A stretch of DNA of 64,000 bases from assembly GCA_963833465.1 (NCBI GenBank), contig CAWHXW010000003.1:682001-746000 (forward strand), in the 5' to 3' direction. This document shows positions 28,445 to 38,133 of the stretch, in pieces (the first letter of the stretch is position 1; each line of letters starts with the position of its first letter). Both the position numbers and the translations under genes were made by a program. Below the pieces are notes generated by a model. The model ran no database searches and was not told the origin of the DNA. It saw only the letters and a list, made by a program, of their open reading frames with translations. The stretch is from Fen-1298 sp963833465 (lineage in GTDB: Bacteria > Bacteroidota > Ignavibacteria > UBA10030).

Positions 28445-30856
28445 ATGAAGACTCTATTTGGTGCTGCTTTATTAAGTTTTCTTATAGGCAATTCTCTCGC
28501 GTTTAGTCAGTCAACTCGTAAGGAATCAGATGGAGTTATAGTTACTGCCCCAAAAGAAGTTAATGGAATTAAAAAATTAAGAATAAAAGTCTGGGATGAT
28601 AACATCATTCAGGTTATATCATCACCGACGAACGAATTTTCCAGCCGGGAAAGTTTAATTATTCATGGAAGAAAAGAACTGTTAACTGAATGGAATTTCT
28701 CTGAAACAGAAAGCCAGTTGAATTTGTCGACTAACTCCATTACGGTGAAAATCGATAAGAATAACTTAAGAGTAAGTTTTTTCGATAAACACGGTCAGCA
28801 GATATTGACCGAGCATGATAAAGAAGCTCAAACAGCCAAAGATTTTTCAGAAAATTGCTTCCAGATCAAACAATCATTTCTCTGCTCAAACGGTGAAACC
28901 TTATACGGCTTAGGAAGTTTTCAGGATGCAGATATCGCTTTGAATGGTAAGAAGATAGCTTTATATCAAAAAAACAGAGAGGATGTTGTTCCTGTTATTA
29001 TCTCTACCAATCACTACGGCTTGCTCTGGGAAAACTACTCGTACAGCGAATTCAACGATACAAGAGGAAACTATTATTTATGGTCGGACGTGGCAGATGA
29101 AATAAATTACTATTTCATGTATGGTGAAAAAATTGATAGCATCGTATCATTGTACCGTCAGCTTACCGGTAAAGCACCGATGTATCCTAAGAAATTTTTT
29201 GGCTACATCCAATCAAAGCAAAAATACAATACGCAAGATGAAATTATCTCTATTGTGAAAGGTTTTCGCGATAGAAAATTCCCATTAGATGTAATCGTTC
29301 AGGATTGGATGTACTGGCCGCAAGGGCAATGGGGTCAAAAATCTTTTAACCATAAAAATTATCCTGATCCTGCCCTGATGATGAAAGATATTCATGACAT
29401 GAATACAAAAATAATTATTTCAATCTGGCCGAATATGACAAAAGGAACGCCGGATCAAATTGAGCTTGCCCAAATCCATGGCCTGCTGAATGACGATGAA
29501 CATTTGAATGTCTTTATGCCTGAAGCGCGACAATTGTATTGGCAACAAGTTAATGATAGTCTTTTCTCAACCGGCATAGACGGCTGGTGGGCTGATTGTT
29601 CGGAGGGGTATGATTCTGACTGGGACTCACCATATTTTAAATTATCGAATGCCAGGTTGATTGACGCTAACATCGGGACACAAAAGAAAATGTTAGGTAG
29701 CGGCCGATATATCAATGCTTATGCTTTGATGCATACGAAAGGATTATACGAAGGCCAGCTTTCAACTAATTCAAGTAAGCGTGTCTATATTCTTACCCGT
29801 TCCTCATTTGCCGGGATGCAGAGGTATGGTGCAAGTTATTGGACAGGGGATGTATCTGCAAACTGGGAAGAATTTCGAATGCAAATTCCTGCAGGACTCA
29901 ACTTCTGTATGACAGGAGTTCCCTATTGGACAACCGATATAGCCGGTTATTTTATCCAACATCAACCGGGCTGGTGGTTTGCTAACGGAGTATTTGAAAA
30001 AGGTCAGGAAGACGAAGGCTTCAAAGAGCTTTACACGCGCTGGTTTCAGTTCGCTGCATTTTGTCCGCTCTTTCGTGCTCATGGTGCTGATTTCCCGCGT
30101 GAACCATGGGCTTTTGGAACACCGGAATCGAAAACGTATAAGACATTACTCAAGTTTACCAATCTGCGGTATCGTTTAATGCCATACATTTATTCCTTGG
30201 CGTGGAAAGTTACAAGTAATAATTATACAATCATGCGTGCGTTGCCATTCGATTATCTGAGTGATACTCTCACTTATAATATCAACGATCAATTCATGTT
30301 TGGCCCATCATTCATGGTAAGCCCGGTCATTCGACCGTTGTATTATCATCCCAATAATATCAAAATCAATACAACGGACTATACTCGTGAAGTCTACCTG
30401 CCTAAGGGAACGCAGTGGTTCGATTTCTGGACAGGGAAGAAGTATGAGGGCGGTTCGAAAGTAAAAGCGGATGCTTCTTATGAGACCATGCCATTGTTTG
30501 TCAAGGCAGGTTCAATTATTCCGTTTGGACCTTTTATTCAATATGCTGTAGAAAGAGAAGATCCTATAGAACTCAGGATCTATCCGGGAGCTGATGGGGA
30601 GTTCACACTTTATGAAGATGAAAACGATAATTACAATTACGAGAAAGGAATTTATTCTCTTATAAAATTTAATTGGGATGATACAAAAAAAACCTTAACA
30701 ATAGACTCGAGAAAAGGAGTATATCCTGGTATGCTCAAAAATCATACTTTTAATATTCTGTTGGTGAACGAACATAGAGGAACTGGAATTGAAACTTCTT
30801 CAAGGATTGACAAGATCATCGAATATTCCGGAATGAGAACCATAGTAGATTTTTAA
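28445..30856 (+). CDS. GH31 alpha-xylosidase/alpha-glucosidase
   Basis: An 803-residue secreted family 31 enzyme; signal peptide about 1-21 (ends AFSQ). N-terminal beta-sandwich (about 30-230) contains the LYGLGSFQDADIALNGK block. The barrel holds FPLDVIVQDWMYW, nucleophile Asp near residue 384 in WWADCSEGYD, and acid/base Asp near 469 in SYWTGDVSANWEE, followed by FRAHGADFPREPWAFG. The C-terminal beta domains (LPKGTQWFDFWTGKKYEGG, PLFVKAGSIIPFGP) are complete. The WW-D-x-SE form of the nucleophile loop is common in alpha-xylosidases active on xyloglucan pieces. GGAGA precedes the ATG. It is the last gene of the plus-strand hydrolase run. Confidence 0.92.
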   Translation: MKTLFGAALLSFLIGNSLAFSQSTRKESDGVIVTAPKEVNGIKKLRIKVWDDNIIQVISSPTNEFSSRESLIIHGRKELLTEWNFSETESQLNLSTNSITVKIDKNNLRVSFFDKHGQQILTEHDKEAQTAKDFSENCFQIKQSFLCSNGETLYGLGSFQDADIALNGKKIALYQKNREDVVPVIISTNHYGLLWENYSYSEFNDTRGNYYLWSDVADEINYYFMYGEKIDSIVSLYRQLTGKAPMYPKKFFGYIQSKQKYNTQDEIISIVKGFRDRKFPLDVIVQDWMYWPQGQWGQKSFNHKNYPDPALMMKDIHDMNTKIIISIWPNMTKGTPDQIELAQIHGLLNDDEHLNVFMPEARQLYWQQVNDSLFSTGIDGWWADCSEGYDSDWDSPYFKLSNARLIDANIGTQKKMLGSGRYINAYALMHTKGLYEGQLSTNSSKRVYILTRSSFAGMQRYGASYWTGDVSANWEEFRMQIPAGLNFCMTGVPYWTTDIAGYFIQHQPGWWFANGVFEKGQEDEGFKELYTRWFQFAAFCPLFRAHGADFPREPWAFGTPESKTYKTLLKFTNLRYRLMPYIYSLAWKVTSNNYTIMRALPFDYLSDTLTYNINDQFMFGPSFMVSPVIRPLYYHPNNIKINTTDYTREVYLPKGTQWFDFWTGKKYEGGSKVKADASYETMPLFVKAGSIIPFGPFIQYAVEREDPIELRIYPGADGEFTLYEDENDNYNYEKGIYSLIKFNWDDTKKTLTIDSRKGVYPGMLKNHTFNILLVNEHRGTGIETSSRIDKIIEYSGMRTIVDF

Positions 30857-31281
30857 TATCAAAAACATATAAATGCTTCGTTAATCAGAATTTCCATATG
30901 TTTGGTTTCCTCATATTAAAATGTCCATGGAAATCAAAAATATAAAATAATTGTACTGACTGATATTCGAACTGATCTTGCCGACACATAATTCATGATT
31001 TTTTCCGGTATTTTTTCAGTACTAACAAATTTTTTAACAAGTCTAGTTTGAAAAAGGCGCTGACAATGATAATTGTTTTTGGAAGCAAACATTATTGAAT
31101 TCACATTTAACCGTAATAAAAATGTTGATGTTCTTCACAATCAACTTGACCGTGTTCCAAAAAATCATTGTGTGATAATTGTTTAGAGAAGAAAAAAAGT
31201 GCCCCCAACCGCGTTCACATACCATTGATTGAGGAAAACATTGAGTGTTACAAGGTTGTTGAGTTATTATAAGGAGCGATC
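30857..31281. other. Gene-free gap after the hydrolase island
   Basis: A 425-base AT-rich gap with no supported gene. It ends in AAGGAG (31271-31276), the ribosome site of the broken nuclease that follows. No strong terminator hairpin was recognised after the GH31 gene. Confidence 0.55.
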
Positions 31282-31662
31282 ATGTCTAAAATATCGCTCC
31301 TATCTGGTTTACCAATTTATATCGTGGTGTTTTTTGTATTTCATTCAATTCGGTCGCTCAGGTTAAATACAAAGATATAGACACTGTTACCATTTATTAT
31401 AAGTTCTATTCCACAACCTTCACAAAATCAAAGCACTTTCCGGTTGTAGTCAAGTATAGGTTAACAAAGGCAATGCTCGACTGTGAGCACAGATATCAAC
31501 GTTCAAACAAATTCAAGCTAGATCCCGTTAATCCCTATCAAGAAATCCGGTATCGTTGAAGCATGCTCATTTAAGATTGATGTGACTCTCAATAGAAAAC
31601 TGCAATTCTTTGAGGTGTCGATAGATTCTATAAGAAATCTATCAGGAATCGACTTAGGATAG
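31282..31662 (+). pseudogene. Internally deleted copy of the NUC1 nuclease
   Basis: Paralogue of the gene at 984-1646. ATG 31282 has AAGGAG at a good distance and begins a signal peptide, but a frameshift near 31345 is needed to reach SVAQVKYKDIDTV. Then YYKFYSTTFTKSKHFPVVVK and LDCEHRYQRSNKFK match residues 36-73 of the intact protein closely. At about 31535 the sequence jumps to KKSGIVEACSF..FFEVSIDSIRNLS, matching residues 179-215. About 95 codons holding the DRGH motif and the metal-binding Asn are gone, so the product would be inactive. Confidence 0.85.
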
Positions 31663-31801
31663 AATTAACCCTCGGTGAATTCATTACGCAAGAGGCGTTA
31701 CGTACAATGCGAAATGGCCGTTCATCACATTCTTGCAAAGCAGAACTAATTATCTAATTATCTTGTTTCCATAGTACAAACAATTTAAGGAGAAATACGA
31801 T

Positions 31802-32251
31802 TTGAGCGGCAACACAGTAAAACTTCATAGGGTTCTCAAGACCACACCAGAGAAAATATATCGCGCCTTTCTGAATGCCGACGCTTTGTGCAAATGGCTT
31901 CCGCCGCATGGATTCACCGGTAAAGTTCACCACATCGATGCCACTGTCGGCGGTTCCTATAAAATGTCATTTGCAAATTTCAGCACTAGTCACAGCCATT
32001 CGTTTGGCGGTCAATACCTCGAACTCGTACCAAACAAACGCATTGTGCACACTAATATGTTTGATGATCCGAATATGCCTGGGACGATGAAGACCACAGT
32101 CACACTGAAGAAGGTCTCAGTTGGTACCGAATTGAGTGTTTCTCAGGAAGGGATACCCGATCCTATTCCTTTGGAAGCATGCTATTTAGGTTGGCAGGAA
32201 TCGTTGGTGTTGCTTACTCAGTTGGTTGAACCAGACATCCCAGATTTATAG
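31802..32251 (+). CDS. SRPBCC/AHSA1-like protein
   Basis: A 149-residue START-like fold protein of the activator-of-Hsp90-ATPase-homologue (AHSA1) group: TPEKIYRAFLNADALCKWLPP at the N-terminus, GGSYKMSFAN and the C-terminal WQESLVLLTQLVE helix. Start is TTG 31802, preceded by AAGGAGAAAT; the product then begins MSGNTVKLHRVLKTTPEK. Such proteins bind small hydrophobic ligands and are often near DoxX-like and DHFR-like genes, as here. Precise function unknown. Confidence 0.8.
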   Translation: MSGNTVKLHRVLKTTPEKIYRAFLNADALCKWLPPHGFTGKVHHIDATVGGSYKMSFANFSTSHSHSFGGQYLELVPNKRIVHTNMFDDPNMPGTMKTTVTLKKVSVGTELSVSQEGIPDPIPLEACYLGWQESLVLLTQLVEPDIPDL

Positions 32252-32363
32252 CTCAACAAAGAAGGAAGAGGTTCGTCTTTAATATAGGTACAAGTGAAGA
32301 GAAAGAACCGATTCGTTAACAATAAAAATTTTTATTAAATCAAATCCTTGAAGGAGGTAATCA

Positions 32364-32726
32364 GTGAATATTCTCTTGTGGGTTCTTCAAATCCTTCTCG
32401 CCTTGCATACCATCATGGGCGCGGTGTGGAAGTTTTCAAATTCGGAACAAACCGTGGGTTCCCTAAAAACGATTCCCCACGGAATCTGGCAAGCGCTGAT
32501 CGTCATTGAGTTGCTTTGCAGCCTGGGCCTGATCCTCCCGGCATTAAATAAACACCTGGCGATCCTTGCGCCTATCGCAGCGATCTGCATAGCCGCGGAA
32601 ATGTTGCTTTTTGCCGGCACAAATATTTTTTCCGGAGATCCGGATAACGGCAAAATGATGTACTGGCTAGTTGTAGCTGTATTTTGCGCGTTTATTGCTT
32701 ACGGTAGATTTGTTCTAAAGCCATAA
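32364..32726 (+). CDS. DoxX-like membrane protein
   Basis: A 120-residue integral membrane protein with four predicted helices (about 1-20, 45-63, 67-88, 98-116). The pattern matches DoxX-like small proteins (LLALHTIMGAVWKF, HGIWQALIVIELLCSLGLILP). AAGGAGG precedes the ATG. It lies between two AHSA1-type genes, a common neighbourhood for this family in soil and sediment bacteria. Biochemical role is not established. Confidence 0.8.
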   Translation: MNILLWVLQILLALHTIMGAVWKFSNSEQTVGSLKTIPHGIWQALIVIELLCSLGLILPALNKHLAILAPIAAICIAAEMLLFAGTNIFSGDPDNGKMMYWLVVAVFCAFIAYGRFVLKP

Positions 32727-32802
32727 AAATAGTTGGCACCAAACAATGCATATTGAGTAAAATTCAAGCCGCAGATTAATATTTAAATATGAAAAATACT
32801 TT

Positions 32803-33225
32803 ATGAGTTCATTCAAAACAACAAGAGCAATACCAGCTCCTCCAGAAAAGATATTCACTGCTTTGAGCAATCCAGAAAAGCTTGCAAAGTGGTGGGGCCC
32901 TTTAGGTTTTTCTAATACTTTTAATCAGTTTCAGTTTAAACCCGGTGGGAAATGATCCTTTGTCATGCATGGACCAGACGGTAAAAATTATCCGAATGAA
33001 AGCGAGTTCATTGAAATTATTCCAGATGAAAAGGTGGTCATTCAGCACATTTCAGAACCGAAGTTTATCTTAACCATTCTCATAACAGGTTCGCCACAAG
33101 GATCAATAATTCATTGGATACAAGAATTTGAAAATGCGGAGGTTGCAAAGAATATTGCACATATTGTAGAACCAAGCAATGAACAAAATCTTGATCGACT
33201 TACATTAGAAGTTTGTGGCAGTTAA
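32803..33225 (+). pseudogene. AHSA1-like gene with an internal TGA
   Basis: Reading from ATG 32803 gives a second START-fold protein (RAIPAPPEKIFTALSNPEKLAKWWGP...) up to TGA at 32953. The frame continues open to 33225 with the rest of the domain (SFVMHGPDGKNYPNESEFIEI...). Relatives have GGKW-x-F-x-M-HGPDG at this point, so the TGA most likely replaces a TGG Trp codon by a single transition. There is no evidence of stop readthrough. The C-terminus is also shorter than normal for the family. Confidence 0.75.
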
Positions 33226-33256
33226 CCGGCTGTTCTCCGAATGAAAGAGGAATACC

Positions 33257-33838
33257 ATGAGAGAACTTATCATCGCAGAATTTATCACGCAGGATGGTGT
33301 AATCCAGGCGCCGGGTGGTGTGAACGAAGATACAGAAGGTGGATTTAAACACGGCGGTTGGACACGGAGGTACTGGCATGATGACATCGGCACTAATTTC
33401 TTTCAAACAATGTCCAAAGCCGATGCACTCCTACTAGGTCGAAAGACTTGGCAAATTCACGGAGGCGCATTTGAATCGATGTCAGGCAATCCATTCGGAG
33501 ATGCGATGAATAACATCCGCAAGTACGTGGTGTCCACAACACTGAAATCTGCTTCAGCTTGGCGGAACTCTTTCCTCATTGGCGACAATGTCGTCGATAC
33601 CGTGCGCCAACTCAAGCAGCAAGCCGGCAAGAACATCCTTGTCGACGGGAGCAGCGTGTTGACACGAATGCTGATAGAAAATGATTTGGTTGATGAATAC
33701 AGCCTGCACGTCTATCCTCTCGTGCTAGGGAGTGGCAAGCGATTGTATCCGGAAGGAACACGTCTCAACTTGACTTTGGTGGAGGCATCACCCCTACCGA
33801 CTGGCGTGGTGTTTTTGCGTTATCGGCGTGGGACATAG
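33257..33838 (+). CDS. Dihydrofolate reductase/RibD C-terminal family protein
   Basis: A 193-residue protein with the DHFR-like fold of RibD C-terminal domain proteins: SLDG-type N-terminus here TQDGVIQAPGG, then ALLLGRKTWQIHGGAFES, KYVVSTTL, ILVDGSSVLTRMLIENDLVDEYSLHVYPLVLGSGKRLYPEG. These are putative NADPH-dependent reductases of unknown substrate. AGAGGAA precedes the ATG. It closes the AHSA1/DoxX/DHFR-like group. Confidence 0.88.
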   Translation: MRELIIAEFITQDGVIQAPGGVNEDTEGGFKHGGWTRRYWHDDIGTNFFQTMSKADALLLGRKTWQIHGGAFESMSGNPFGDAMNNIRKYVVSTTLKSASAWRNSFLIGDNVVDTVRQLKQQAGKNILVDGSSVLTRMLIENDLVDEYSLHVYPLVLGSGKRLYPEGTRLNLTLVEASPLPTGVVFLRYRRGT

Positions 33839-34269
33839 GGCGGAGCCAAATCTCTTTGTATAAACAAAAGTTGCCGTCCAACTAGTGGCTCCTGAAACTT
33901 AACCACCTTAAACACCTGCATCTATGTTTATAATCAAACACGCGCAATGCGCGTGATAGTAATGGGCATCCGGCTGTCAGGGTTTTTTAATGAAAAGTTC
34001 TCGTTTGCCTATTGTTTCTTAGTTCATCTCGCTTTAAATTAAAAGCATTCAATAGCTAGGACTAACAATTTCTCGGAGGGAATCTTTTAAATTCTTATAC
34101 ATTTTCCCGACTACAACTGCCAATGAAGAATTTACGAAGAGTGCGAGTCAGCAAACACACGATTGGGCAATCGCCGAAAGAATCGCCAAAAATATTGTGG
34201 CGGAGTATGGATTGAAATAGAAATAGAGATAAAGATTGTGGAGGGGAAATAGTAAATGGCAGACTCAAC
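33839..34269. other. Gap left of the IS, with possible gene ends
   Basis: A 431-base stretch. An open run from 34056 to a stop at 34218-34220 ends NEEFTKSASQQTHDW..IVAEYGLK and looks like a protein tail, but no family is recognised and there is no start codon. After it, GGAGGGG and ATG 34256 (MADS..) look like the beginning of a gene cut after a few codons by the insertion sequence. The rest shows nothing. Confidence 0.35.
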
Positions 34270-34299
34270 TGATCTTTACCCCAAAAAGCGGACATCAAG
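34270..34299. repeat. IS3 element terminal inverted repeat, left
   Basis: Thirty bases beginning TGATCTTTACCCCA and ending GGACATCAAG. It mirrors 35496-35525 with six mismatches. The orfB stop codon lies directly beside it. Confidence 0.85.
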
Positions 34300-35166
34300 T
34301 TAAGACATAGTTAACTGTAATTCAAATTGCATCGGTGAAAGATTACCAAGTGTAGAATGCAATCGATGTTGATTGTAAAATGTTTCAATGTATTCAAAGA
34401 TACTTGTTCGTGCTTCTTGTCTGGTATCATAGCGATGAAAATAAATATGTTCTGTTTTCAGAGTATGGAAAAAGCTTTCGGTAACAGCATTATCGTAACA
34501 GGATCCTGATCTTCCCATACTCAAGTGCAGCATCTGTTCTTTGGCAAGAGATCGTAATTCAGTACTGGCATACTGAGAACCTCGATCGGAGTGAAGAATC
34601 AAATCCTCTGAAGGTTGTCGCCAGTAAAGCGCTCGTTTAACAGCCGTGGTGACTACGCTTGCTGTGAGTCGTGAGCTTACTTCCCAACCAACGATCATTC
34701 GGGAACACAGGTCCAAGACCACAGCCAGATAGACCCATCCTTCGCGTGTCCAGATGTAAGTGATGTCCGATGTCCAGACACGGTTTGGTTGATGAACAAT
34801 AAATTGTCGCTGCACTAAGTCTGGAGCCATCACTTGAGTGGAGCGCGAATGAGTCGTGACTCTGAATCGACGTACCATCTTTGCTCGAATGCCGTGTAAA
34901 CGCATCAAACGTGCAACACGCTTGTGATTGCAGCAAAAACCCTGTTGACGTAGAGCATCACACAGTCGTGGGCTTCCATAGGTTCTATGGCTGCGTTGAT
35001 GGATCTCTGTCATACGTTTCAAGAGTTCTTGATTCTGCGTCTCTCGTGCAGAAATGGCTGACTGCTGCCAGGAATAATACGCGCTGCGGGACACCTGTAA
35101 CACAGCACACAAACGCTTGACGTCTATCCGGTGCTGATGGTCGCGAATGAATTGATACTTCATCAT
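34300..35166 (-). CDS. IS3-family transposase, OrfB (DDE integrase domain)
   Basis: A 288-residue catalytic transposase subunit. Residues 1-90 hold the HTH_21-type region (VSRSAYYSWQ, RTYGSPRLCDALRQQG), and 110-285 the rve/RNase H fold: first Asp in WTSDITYIWT, second Asp in LILHSDRGSQYAS, and the Glu in NAVTESFFHTLKTEH. ATG 35166 overlaps the orfA stop (ATGA). The frame is -1 relative to orfA and open through the A7 run at 35193-35199, so an OrfAB fusion could be made by -1 frameshifting. Confidence 0.93.
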   Translation of the reverse strand: MMKYQFIRDHQHRIDVKRLCAVLQVSRSAYYSWQQSAISARETQNQELLKRMTEIHQRSHRTYGSPRLCDALRQQGFCCNHKRVARLMRLHGIRAKMVRRFRVTTHSRSTQVMAPDLVQRQFIVHQPNRVWTSDITYIWTREGWVYLAVVLDLCSRMIVGWEVSSRLTASVVTTAVKRALYWRQPSEDLILHSDRGSQYASTELRSLAKEQMLHLSMGRSGSCYDNAVTESFFHTLKTEHIYFHRYDTRQEARTSIFEYIETFYNQHRLHSTLGNLSPMQFELQLTMS

Positions 35167-35462
35167 TCGTTCTTTGAAAAGTAAGCCAGGGCTTTTTTTA
35201 AAATGTCACGTTCCTGACGAGCCTGTACAAGCTCGCGTTCCAGACGACGAACGTATTCTTCGTCTGGCTTCATATGTCCTTTACCCGGAAAGGCTTGTTC
35301 AGGATCGGCTGCATGTTCACTTTTCCATCGATACAGAAGTTCTGGTCGTATGCCTAGCTCTCTTGCTACATCAGTGATTTTGCGATTATGATCTTCTATC
35401 AATCGAAGAGCATCAAGTTTAAATTGTGCGTCGAATCTTCGACGCTGTTGTCTTTCTGACAT
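35163..35462 (-). CDS. IS3-family transposase, OrfA (HTH protein)
   Basis: A 99-residue DNA-binding protein with the IS3-type helix-turn-helix (RRRFDAQFKLDALRLIEDHNR, ITDVARELGIRPELLYRWK) and a C-terminal leucine-zipper segment (VRRLERELVQARQERDILKKAL). It overlaps orfB by four bases. The codons TTA AAA AAA G near its end form the A-AAA-AAA slippery site typical for -1 frameshifting in this family. GGAGG lies just before the start. Confidence 0.92.
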   Translation of the reverse strand: MSERQQRRRFDAQFKLDALRLIEDHNRKITDVARELGIRPELLYRWKSEHAADPEQAFPGKGHMKPDEEYVRRLERELVQARQERDILKKALAYFSKNE

Positions 35463-35495
35463 CTGGACACCTCCTGACTGAATATACTATCTTTT

Positions 35496-35525
35496 CTTGG
35501 TGTCCGAAATATGGGGTAAGGATCA
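35496..35525. repeat. IS3 element terminal inverted repeat, right
   Basis: On the minus strand this reads TGATCCTTACCCCA...GGACACCAAG, the partner of the left repeat. It lies upstream of orfA and should include or adjoin the transposase promoter. Confidence 0.85.
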
Positions 35526-35801
35526 GTACTATCTTACATCTTGCTACTCCTTGGAATAAACACATTAAACTATCTGCCTAATTCTATATTCCCATGGTGA
35601 CATTTACTTTTGAGGCAACAGGAATCTCAGGGAACGTGTTCGAGGGAGAGTTTAAGTTCTTGAATGATCAGCTTGCCTAAAAAATGGAACAGACTAAAAA
35701 TATTAGCAAGCGGGCAGCCCCATCTTTTGTTAACTGATAACTTTAGTTATTCATTAACATCAGTCCTGCAAAATGCATGGGATTTCCGCTTTGATTTATT
35801 A
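35526..35801. other. Gap right of the IS
   Basis: Contains a 28-codon open run from ATG 35597 (MVTFTFEATGISGNVFEGEF..) ending at a stop near 35680; too short and unsupported to call a gene, it may be the tail of a gene lost at the IS. Nothing else is seen. Confidence 0.35.
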
Positions 35802-37767
35802 TTATTTTAGAAACGTTAACTTCTTCACCGCACTATAATTGCCTGCTGACAGCCGGTAAAAATATATTCCGCTGGCAAACTTGGACACATCGAACTTGAC
35901 TTCATAACTGCCCGCTTCTTTCACTTCGTTCACAAGCGTTGCCACTTCCCTGCCGATGATGTCATATACTTTCAAGGTCACAACATGTTGTGACACTACG
36001 GCGGGAATATCATACGCAATTATTGTGGTGGGGTTAAACGGATTCGGATAATTCTGATGCAGAGCAAATTCTTTCGGAACTGCTATCGTCACTTCTGCTT
36101 CACTCGAATATTTATACGACCCGCTGTTATCGATCTGCTTCAATCGATACGCATACGTTCCCGATGCAACGCTTGCATCCGTGTAGCTGTAACTATGCGC
36201 ACTGCTGCTCGTGCCGTTGCCTTTCACAAACCCAACCTTTGTCCACTCCACGATTCCACTACTCACAGACTCAACGACTCTTCTCTCCACATCAAATCCA
36301 TAATTATTTACTTCTGTTGCTGTCTTCCATGCAAGTGTTGCTGCATTCTTCAATACAGTAGCGGTAAAAGAAGTAAGTTCTACCGGCAAAACATCGGTGG
36401 AAGGAATAATCCAGCCATCGGTCGTGCCGCCATCTAATGTAAAGTTTGTCAGTGTGCCGTTATTAGCGTTGCTCGTTTTATCAAATGCTGTGGTACCAAA
36501 ACCATCACTCAATGGATAGTATCCAACCAATCCAGTTTCGTTACCGACAAGATGTTTATGCATATTGTCATTTATTTGTTGAGTTGTACGTCCACAATTC
36601 CAAACACGCACCTCTCGTATCAATCCTTTATAAAAATTACCTGCTGTTGGATGTTTTCCTATGTACAACATTTCGGTAGACCCTACATCCATCCCAGAAG
36701 CAGTACTCCATCCGGCAATACTTCCATCAACATATAACCAATAATTGCCGTCAACCACCAATGCAACGTGATGCCAAGAACCATCTGTAATTACAGAAGA
36801 GGATGATGTACCAGTCCATCCTCCATCTGTTCTTACATTAACAGCAATATAACCATCATTCTTTATCTCCACATCGCAACCGTGGTCGCTGCCATCATCC
36901 ATTCGAAGTATTTCTTGATATAATCCTCCGTTAGCTTCGGCTTTAACCCATGCTTCAAGTGTTACGGCATTTGTTGCGTAAGCGGTATTTAACGTGTTGC
37001 TGATATAGGAACTTGAACCGTTAAATTGCAATGCAACAACATTATTATCAAATGTTACTCCACCGGATAACGTGCCGGTATTACCATTGCCGGAGTTATC
37101 GTTTGCTGTAGTACCGGTACCCTCATTGAGGCGATAATTGGCAAGCAAATCCGTTTGAGAACTTATATACGATTGCATATCGCTTTGAATATCTGTTTGT
37201 GCCTGAGCAATATCCCACACACGCACATCGGCAATTTGTCCGGTAAAAAAGCTACAATACTGACTATTATCATCACGAAATCTTGCACCGATGGATAAAG
37301 GTGTGGTATTTGTAATGTTAACATAAGATGCAAACGGTCCGTCTCCATCAAAAGGCAGACGCGTACCATCAATATATAAGCGGATCGTATCATCGGTTGC
37401 CCGCGTAACATGCTACATGATGCCAATTTCCATCGTGAACATTTGTCGTAGCTGCACAATAATTATAGTTAACATTATCATCCAACTCTATCCCAATGGA
37501 ATTACTGCCGGTAATGAATTGGAAAAAATTTCCGCCGCTTGCCGCAGCTCTTTTCCCAACAATACATTGCGTAGCCGTTGATGTTGTTTTGATCCAAGCT
37601 TCAAGCGTGAATGTACCTGTACCAAAATTACCAATCGAAGTATTGCCAGCTGCAACATATCCTGTACTACCATCAAAAGTTGCATAATGTAATGGACCGG
37701 TTGCGGCATGTGCAATAGTAACGCTGCACAGCACGATAAAGAAAAACAGTAAACGAATATTTTTCAT
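35802..37767 (-). pseudogene. LamG-domain T9SS cargo protein, split by one-base frameshift
   Basis: A surface or secreted protein read in two frames. 37767 down to about 37410 encodes a signal peptide (ends AHA) and half of a LamG/concanavalin-like domain ending GNWHHVAC. Removing one A of the AA at 37407-37408 restores the frame into RATDDTIRLYIDGTRLPF, FTGQIADVRVWDIAQAQTD and the rest. A second LamG domain, an FN3-like region (LAWKTATEVNNYGFDVERR) and the type IX sorting domain (NYPNPFNPTT...REVATLVNE...FYRLSAG) follow. The repaired protein would be about 655 residues. The frameshift could be real or a sequencing error; the rest of the gene is well kept. Confidence 0.8.
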
Positions 37768-38133
37768 TTTAACTCCTGTTAGGTTTATGAATAGTGATTC
37801 GATAAAAGAACGTTATGAATTTGTTATTATACATTACGGCGTACGAATTGCACTTAATAATGCAAGATTCTTGTATAACGAATTTATAAACAACAATGAT
37901 ATTTTATATCACACTTCGATTATATTGGTTTCCCCAAAAAATCGTCGAAGCAACTTTATCAAAGTTTGATGCGTTAATGTAACCAAAAACACATGTGGAT
38001 GCAAATGAACCATTTGGGAATAATGTAAAAAAAATGGAGCGTCTCACAACGCACCTTAATTATTCTGCTTTATCACGTGTCTGTTAAATGCCTCCGGATA
38101 TTCTTCCTTTTACCTAAGCCCTAAAATCTACTC

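Larger units (their letters stand above)
34270..35525 (-). mobile_element. IS3-family insertion sequence, complete
   Basis: A 1256-base element with 30-base imperfect terminal inverted repeats (34270-34299 and 35496-35525, 24 of 30 identical), each starting TGATC-Y-TTACCCCA and so ending TG...CA as in the IS3 family. It carries orfA and orfB on the minus strand with a slippery A run between them. No clear flanking target duplication is visible (left ..CTCAAC, right GTACTA..), so one flank may have been rearranged. Both genes are intact, so the element may be active. Confidence 0.9.

Noticed and set aside
880..31215. Shared GTGCCCCCAAC before both nuclease copies (890-900 and 31199-31209)
   Set aside because: Only 11 bases and unequal distance to the starts; not enough for a regulatory or att repeat.
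32953..32955. TGA as selenocysteine or readthrough codon
   Set aside because: AHSA1 proteins have Trp here and no selenocysteine element was seen; a nonsense change is simpler.
34056..34220. Gene tail ending IVAEYGLK left of the IS
   Set aside because: No start, no ribosome site and no family pattern; mentioned only as part of the gap.
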